From: Marinibacterium sp039179965
GTDB lineage: Bacteria > Pseudomonadota > Alphaproteobacteria > Rhodobacterales > Rhodobacteraceae
Assembly: GCA_039179965.1 (NCBI GenBank)
Contig: JBCDEC010000022.1
Span: forward strand, 1 to 27,963
Reading direction: 5' to 3'
Length of the DNA: 27,963 bases
A program made the translations under genes and the position numbers. Of the stretch, positions 24,293 to 27,963 are shown in pieces (position 1 is the stretch's first letter; each line of letters opens with the position of its first letter). Under the pieces are notes generated by a model, which was not told the origin of the DNA, made no database searches, and saw nothing but the letters and a program-made list of their open reading frames with translations.

Positions 24293-24656
24293 GCGATCCG
24301 CGAGCTGATCCAACCGAAGACTGGCTCAATGAATGTCCCGTCCATCGCTGACGATATCAGCACGGGAGTGTGGGGCGGCGACTCATGCCGCCCGACCCGG
24401 CCAGTCGGATCCGCCAGATCGGGCGATCTTTCCGTCGGACCGGCGCCGGCGAACGGTCAGGAAGGCCGCGACAAACACTCTAAAGACCGCTAAGACCGTC
24501 AGTAGTGTCACGCTGATGATAGCGTGCGCGCCAACGGGCAGGACAGAACGCCAGACGCCCGTCGGGAAACCGCGTGTCGACCAGCGGCCAAGTGAGCCCA
24601 AGCCAAGCTTCAGAGGTGGCCCCGCAGGCCATTGGAGCCTTCACCACAGGACGCCC
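24293..24656. other. 364-base gap holding a stem-loop but no supported gene
   Basis: A perfect 7-base stem (GGGCGGC, 24373-24379, with GCCGCCC, 24387-24393) about 80 bases after the preceding stop could act as a terminator, although no U-tract follows. A plus-strand frame is open throughout and joins the next gene, but its residues are arginine- and proline-rich with no domain. A minus-strand frame (24383-24601) has one hydrophobic stretch but only a TTG start and no ribosome-binding site. Confidence 0.45.
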
Positions 24657-25055
24657 ATGGAAACCGAAGTCGCCGCGGAACTCAGCCAACGCCTGAACGG
24701 GCCGTTCAGTTTTCGCCTCTTTGTTCAACCCGGCATGGCGCTGCTGTTTGCAATTCTGGACGGGAGAGACGATGCCAGGGCCGGCGCAGAGCCGTTTGTG
24801 AAGTCCATTCTTGTGCGTCCCGGAACCCGGTGGGAGACCATAGCCTCGGCCTGGGCCTCGATGGGTAAGGTCCTGGTCATCGCCTTTTGCCTCGACATTG
24901 CCTTCCAGTTGGTTGCCGGTATCGACCTGCGGATCATGGAAGCCGTTTTCATGGCCATTCTGCTCTGTGCGGTGCCCTACAGTCTGATGCGCGGTCCTGC
25001 GGCACGGCTTTTCGCGGCGAAGACGTCGAGCGACAAGCCTGCCAAAGAAGAGTAA
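24657..25055 (+). CDS. Small membrane protein, unknown function
   Basis: A 132-residue protein. I chose ATG 24657 (AGGA 5-8 bases upstream, start METEVAAELSQRLNG) rather than the long in-frame extension to 24333, which looks non-coding. After a short hydrophobic part (MALLFAIL) there are two probable membrane helices at about residues 72-90 (VLVIAFCLDIAFQLVAG) and 94-112 (RIMEAVFMAILLCAVPYSLM), with a basic tail rich in Lys, Ala and Ser. The family is not recognised. It lies 131 bases before the DUF502-type gene on the same strand and shares its membrane character. Confidence 0.65.
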   Translation: METEVAAELSQRLNGPFSFRLFVQPGMALLFAILDGRDDARAGAEPFVKSILVRPGTRWETIASAWASMGKVLVIAFCLDIAFQLVAGIDLRIMEAVFMAILLCAVPYSLMRGPAARLFAAKTSSDKPAKEE

Positions 25056-25186
25056 GGCGGAACAGGACCAGCGACTGCGTCGTGGCGCTGAACATCCTGT
25101 GGTGGTCGCCAAGGCGGCCCTTGAATACCGTCTGACACGCTGACAACGACATCGCTCTTTGACGCGACGTGGAAAATCGAGACCCT

Positions 25187-25765
25187 ATGCTAAAGAACAT
25201 TCGCAAGACCATCCTCACCGGGGCTGTTGCCTTTCTGCCGTTGTTCGCCGCGGTCGCCATCGCAGTTCAATCGCTCAGAGCGCTCGGTTCGGTCATCCGC
25301 CCTCTTGTCGAGAGTCCTGAACTCGATACCCGACTGGGCGCGCTCATTGTGATCGGGCTGTCCGTTCTTACACTGCTTTTCCTCATGTTCGTGCTTGGGA
25401 TCCTGGCGCGTCACGGCCCGGTGTCCCGCTGGCTTGTAAGACTAGGCGAAAGCCTGGAGCGGCGAGTCCCCGGATACACGCTGCTCAAAGGCATCGTGAC
25501 CGGTGCCATTGACGACGTTGAGACATCAGATGGCTTCACACCGGTGAGCGTGCGCACCGCCGATGGTCTGCGTCCCGGCTTTCTGATCGAGGCGCTGCAG
25601 GACGATCTGGTCTGCGTTTACTTGCCGGATGTTCCGAACCCGCGAACGGGACAGGCCCTAATCGTCAAGGCACCAGACTGCACTCCGCTGGATATGGCAT
25701 CCCATCAGATGATCGAGATGCTGAGCACCTTCGGGCGCGGCTTCGGAAGCAGGATGAAAAAGTAA
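25187..25765 (+). CDS. DUF502 (COG2928) family membrane protein
   Basis: A 192-residue inner-membrane protein of the DUF502 family, found in many Proteobacteria and cyanobacteria and of unknown biochemical function. It has two membrane helices (about 8-30 and 50-75, with LPLFAAVAIAVQ and LTLLFLMFVLGILARH). Then come the conserved RVPGYTLLKGIVTGAIDD-type segment and a cytoplasmic beta-rich domain containing GFLIEALQDDLVCVYLPDVPNPRTGQALIV. ATG 25187 is chosen; an in-frame ATG at 25169 is possible. It is the last gene of the plus-strand envelope set and faces the convergent GTPase gene. Confidence 0.85.
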   Translation: MLKNIRKTILTGAVAFLPLFAAVAIAVQSLRALGSVIRPLVESPELDTRLGALIVIGLSVLTLLFLMFVLGILARHGPVSRWLVRLGESLERRVPGYTLLKGIVTGAIDDVETSDGFTPVSVRTADGLRPGFLIEALQDDLVCVYLPDVPNPRTGQALIVKAPDCTPLDMASHQMIEMLSTFGRGFGSRMKK

Positions 25766-26149
25766 GAACCTGTCTCTGAGGGCGCACCCTCTTGGCATCT
25801 TCTGATTGCTTTCACTCGCACCAAAACGCGCATTGGCGGGTGAGACCGGTGTGAGCGGGACGCCAACGAGCGAAACGCACGCCCGGTGAAGTTGAGATCG
25901 CGTCCGTCGCCCTTTGGCGATGGTCACGACGTCGCTTTCCAATCCGCAAGTCCGCACACAGGATATCGACCATGCGGCGCAGCCAATACCGCATAATCTG
26001 TTTGAACCAGTGGCACGCAGCGCCTGAAGAGGCGAAGAGCCAAGGTTCGAACCCGCACGCCTGTTTCTTACCCCCTGCGCGCCTGCAAATGCGAAGGGAA
26101 CGCCCTCAACCGGGCAGAAGACGCCCGCCGAGGTCTGCCGCGAGGTCCG
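25766..26149. other. 384-base convergent gap, DUF502 gene / GTPase gene
   Basis: A small stem (GAGGG-CGCA-CCCTC, 25778-25791) just after the DUF502 stop could be its terminator, though it lacks a U-tract. The rest has short open frames on both strands (for example 25812-25994 minus, 25972-26583 plus) whose translations match nothing recognisable and overlap the GTPase gene. No repeat or RNA gene is evident. Confidence 0.45.
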
Positions 26150-27061
26150 TCAGGCTTGTCGTGCAGTTATTGCTATCACGACCACTTTGCCCAGGTTGCC
26201 AACCCCGGCACGGGACTTGCGCACCTCTGAGCGTCGCCAGACTGTTTGCACCGCATACACCGCACCATCCGCCGCCTGAACATGCCCTTTCGAGCGGAGA
26301 AGACCGTTCTTGGATTGTGCCAGCCGATCCGCAACCGCGCCTGGATCGATCCCGGCCTCAAATTCGACAACGGCGGAAAGATAGGCGGGGTGGCCACCTG
26401 CCCCGGCCCTGGCTTGCCCATTGCGCGGTTTGTCCAGATGTATCCCCGTTTCAGGGTCGAGTAGCGCATGTATCGGCACCGTCGCATTCTGCGTTTGCAA
26501 TTGAACCGCATTCGGGAAGTCCGTGCCCAGCCAACCAGACGTCTCTGCCAGCTCTTCTGCTGTGGCTATATCGGCCTTGTTGAGCAAGATCACATCGGCG
26601 CACTGCAATTCCCGCTCTATCGTGTCGGCAAAGTAGGTTTCGGTGCTGCGCCGACGGACCGTCTCGGCATCGGCCATAACAATCACGCTGCTTCTCTCAA
26701 ACTCGGCCAGCAAGCCCACGGATTCTGAGATGGCTTCAGGCAGCGCAACACCGGACGCTTCGATCAGCACGTGCTCTAGTCGCGGATCCATGTCGCGGAT
26801 GTCCATCAGGGCCGCGATCAGATCGCTGCCAAAAGAGCAGCAGACACAGCCGCCTGCGATATTGATGACCGTCTCGTCCTGACTTTCGATCAGGTCCGCA
26901 TCGATTGGCAGGTCCCCGAAATCATTGACCAGCACAGCCAAGCGCAATCCGTCTGCCTGACGCAGCAGCTGATTGACGAGCGTCGTTTTGCCCGCGCCCA
27001 GGTACCCGCCGATGATCGTGACCGGCGTAATGTTGCGGCGGGATGCGATGGCGGACGTCAT
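26150..27061 (-). CDS. COG0523 (CobW-type) GTPase, putative metallochaperone
   Basis: A 303-residue G3E-family GTPase. Walker A GGYLGAGKTT (residues 18-27), the metal-binding G-G-C-V-C-C motif at 71-75 (C72, C74, C75), the nucleotide-specificity NKAD and a C-terminal CobW-C-like domain are present. Members deliver or allocate zinc, cobalt or, in the related UreG and HypB, nickel. ATG 27061 overlaps the stop of the upstream amidohydrolase remnant as ATGA, so the two were a co-translated pair, probably a metal enzyme and its chaperone. Since that enzyme is truncated here, the GTPase's partner is uncertain. Which metal it serves is unknown. Confidence 0.92.
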   Translation of the reverse strand: MTSAIASRRNITPVTIIGGYLGAGKTTLVNQLLRQADGLRLAVLVNDFGDLPIDADLIESQDETVINIAGGCVCCSFGSDLIAALMDIRDMDPRLEHVLIEASGVALPEAISESVGLLAEFERSSVIVMADAETVRRRSTETYFADTIERELQCADVILLNKADIATAEELAETSGWLGTDFPNAVQLQTQNATVPIHALLDPETGIHLDKPRNGQARAGAGGHPAYLSAVVEFEAGIDPGAVADRLAQSKNGLLRSKGHVQAADGAVYAVQTVWRRSEVRKSRAGVGNLGKVVVIAITARQA

Positions 27062-27759
27062 ATTGCCTCAGCCGGGAAAATGCGGCCGCCTTGCATCACC
27101 CCCCAGACGCCAACGTCCCTCAGGTATTCTGCACCGATTTCATTTGGGTCATCCTCGAGGATCGCCAGATCGGCCCTTTTGCCACATTCAATCGAGCCGA
27201 TTTCGCCATCGAGTTTCAGCGTATGCCCCGCGCCGATGGTTATGGCTTCGAGGGCTTCGTCCACGTTGATGCGTTCTGCGGCACCAAGCACATCACCTTT
27301 TGCGGTCAGCCGGTTCACGGCGCACCAGGCCGTGAACAAGGGCCCCAGCGGCGTGACCGGCGCATCTGAATGAATGGCCAGCGGAACACCTGCCCGCAAA
27401 GCCGTTCGGCAGGCATTCATACGATGCGCCCGTTCCGGTCCAACCGTTTTGACCGGATGCAGATCTCCGTAAAAATAGTGGTGGTTTGCGAAGACGTTCA
27501 CGCAAAGACCCAGGCTCTTGATGCGGCGATACTGAGCGGCGTCTGCCAATTGGTTGTGCTGGAGTGTGAACCGGTGGTCAGGATGCGGGGCCTTCCTGAG
27601 CGCACGTTCCATCATATCGAGCGCCAGCTGCGTGGCTTCATCGCCATTGACATGGGTGTGCACCTGAACGTCCTCGCTCAGAGCCAACTCATACAGCTCA
27701 AGCAGCTGATCTGGTGAGACATACCACAGGCCGGTGTTGTCTCCGGAGGCCATGCTCAC
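27058..27759 (-). pseudogene. 5'-truncated YtcJ-type metal-dependent amidohydrolase
   Basis: The 233 visible codons from a GTG at 27757-27759 match the C-terminal part of YtcJ-like (COG1574) amidohydrolases. They include LALSEDVQVHTHVNGDEATQ (HxHxNGD, the metal-histidine region of this family), IHSDAPVTPLGP and the closing segment DGEIGSIECGKRADLAILEDDP. The family normally has about 540 residues, so roughly 300 are missing, including the first HxH metal motif. A stop (TAG, 27766-27768) lies just upstream in frame, and no other frame in 27760-27963 continues the domain. It therefore looks like a broken gene rather than a short one; inactivity is inferred. Confidence 0.8.
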
Positions 27760-27963
27760 CAGACGCTAGCCGCGCCACCAAGCCACAAAAACTACATTTA
27801 TATTGGGTCTAAACCCGAATTTTTGCGGTTAGCAAATTGCCCGTGGGTGTCGGGATCCAGCGATACCCTTCGCGGGGTATGTCACACTGCGGACGAACGC
27901 ATCGGTTCCATGTCCCATCCCTTCCAGTTGACCCTCGCACCACTGACACGGGTTGGGCCCTGT
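27760..27963. other. Right-edge sequence beyond the amidohydrolase breakpoint
   Basis: The base composition shifts to an AT-rich patch at about 27787-27840 just past the breakpoint, then back to GC-rich. A plus-strand ATG at 27910 (reading MSHPFQLTLAPL) stays open to the edge but is too short to judge. No amidohydrolase sequence continues here on any frame. Confidence 0.4.

Noticed and set aside
24383..24601. Small minus-strand frame with one hydrophobic stretch
   Set aside because: It has only a TTG start, no ribosome-binding site, and nothing upstream to support transcription.
1..27963. CRISPR array, tRNA or rRNA genes
   Set aside because: No regularly spaced direct repeats and no tRNA-like cloverleaf or rRNA sequence were noticed on reading through; a dedicated scan could not be run.

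Overview
The window reads as high-GC alphaproteobacterial DNA, probably from a Rhodobacterales (Roseobacter-like) or related marine lineage. This comes from protein style, codon use and gene content only; no search was possible. Its core is a long nitrogen-acquisition locus on the minus strand (about 17.5 kb down to 4.8 kb). In transcription order it holds a Tat-exported amide/urea-type binding protein, two LivH/LivM-type permeases, two ABC ATPases, two tandem amidase-signature hydrolases, then ureE, ureF, a fused ureA-ureB, ureC, ureG and ureD. Most junctions overlap by a few bases or are very short, which suggests one translationally coupled transcript. A stem-loop after the binding-protein gene may set its higher dosage.

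The locus is flanked by divergent genes that fit the same theme. At the right end, across a 230-bp intergenic region with a clean palindrome, lie a small ABM-fold monooxygenase-like gene and an Fe(II)/2-oxoglutarate oxygenase coupled by an ATGA overlap. At the left end, an isochorismatase-type cysteine hydrolase (biuret- or ureide-hydrolase-like) converges on ureD with overlapping 3' ends. It is divergent from an AmiC-like ligand receptor that lacks a signal peptide. Together these suggest uptake of an amide or ureide, stepwise C-N cleavage by the oxygenase, amidases and Cys hydrolase, and final hydrolysis by a urease-type nickel enzyme. The urease alpha subunit keeps all nickel ligands and the lysine to be carbamylated. 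It has, however, a rewritten substrate pocket (flap Cys to Ala, no PAAG-type loop, Ala to Gly after the Asp ligand), so its true substrate may not be free urea.

Left of this (1-2853, minus strand) is an RND efflux module: a MarR regulator, a lipoprotein membrane-fusion protein and the N-terminal part of an RND pump cut by the window edge.

Right of the locus (19.0-27.9 kb) is a more patchwork area. It holds a decayed IS3-family transposase fragment, a DUF3592-like membrane protein and a long gene-poor stretch. A plus-strand set of envelope proteins follows: a DUF1254/DUF1214/OmpA fusion, a small exported protein, an Ala-rich single-pass protein, a small membrane protein and a DUF502 protein. 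The minus strand then carries a COG0523 (CobW-type) GTPase coupled to a 5'-truncated YtcJ-type amidohydrolase.
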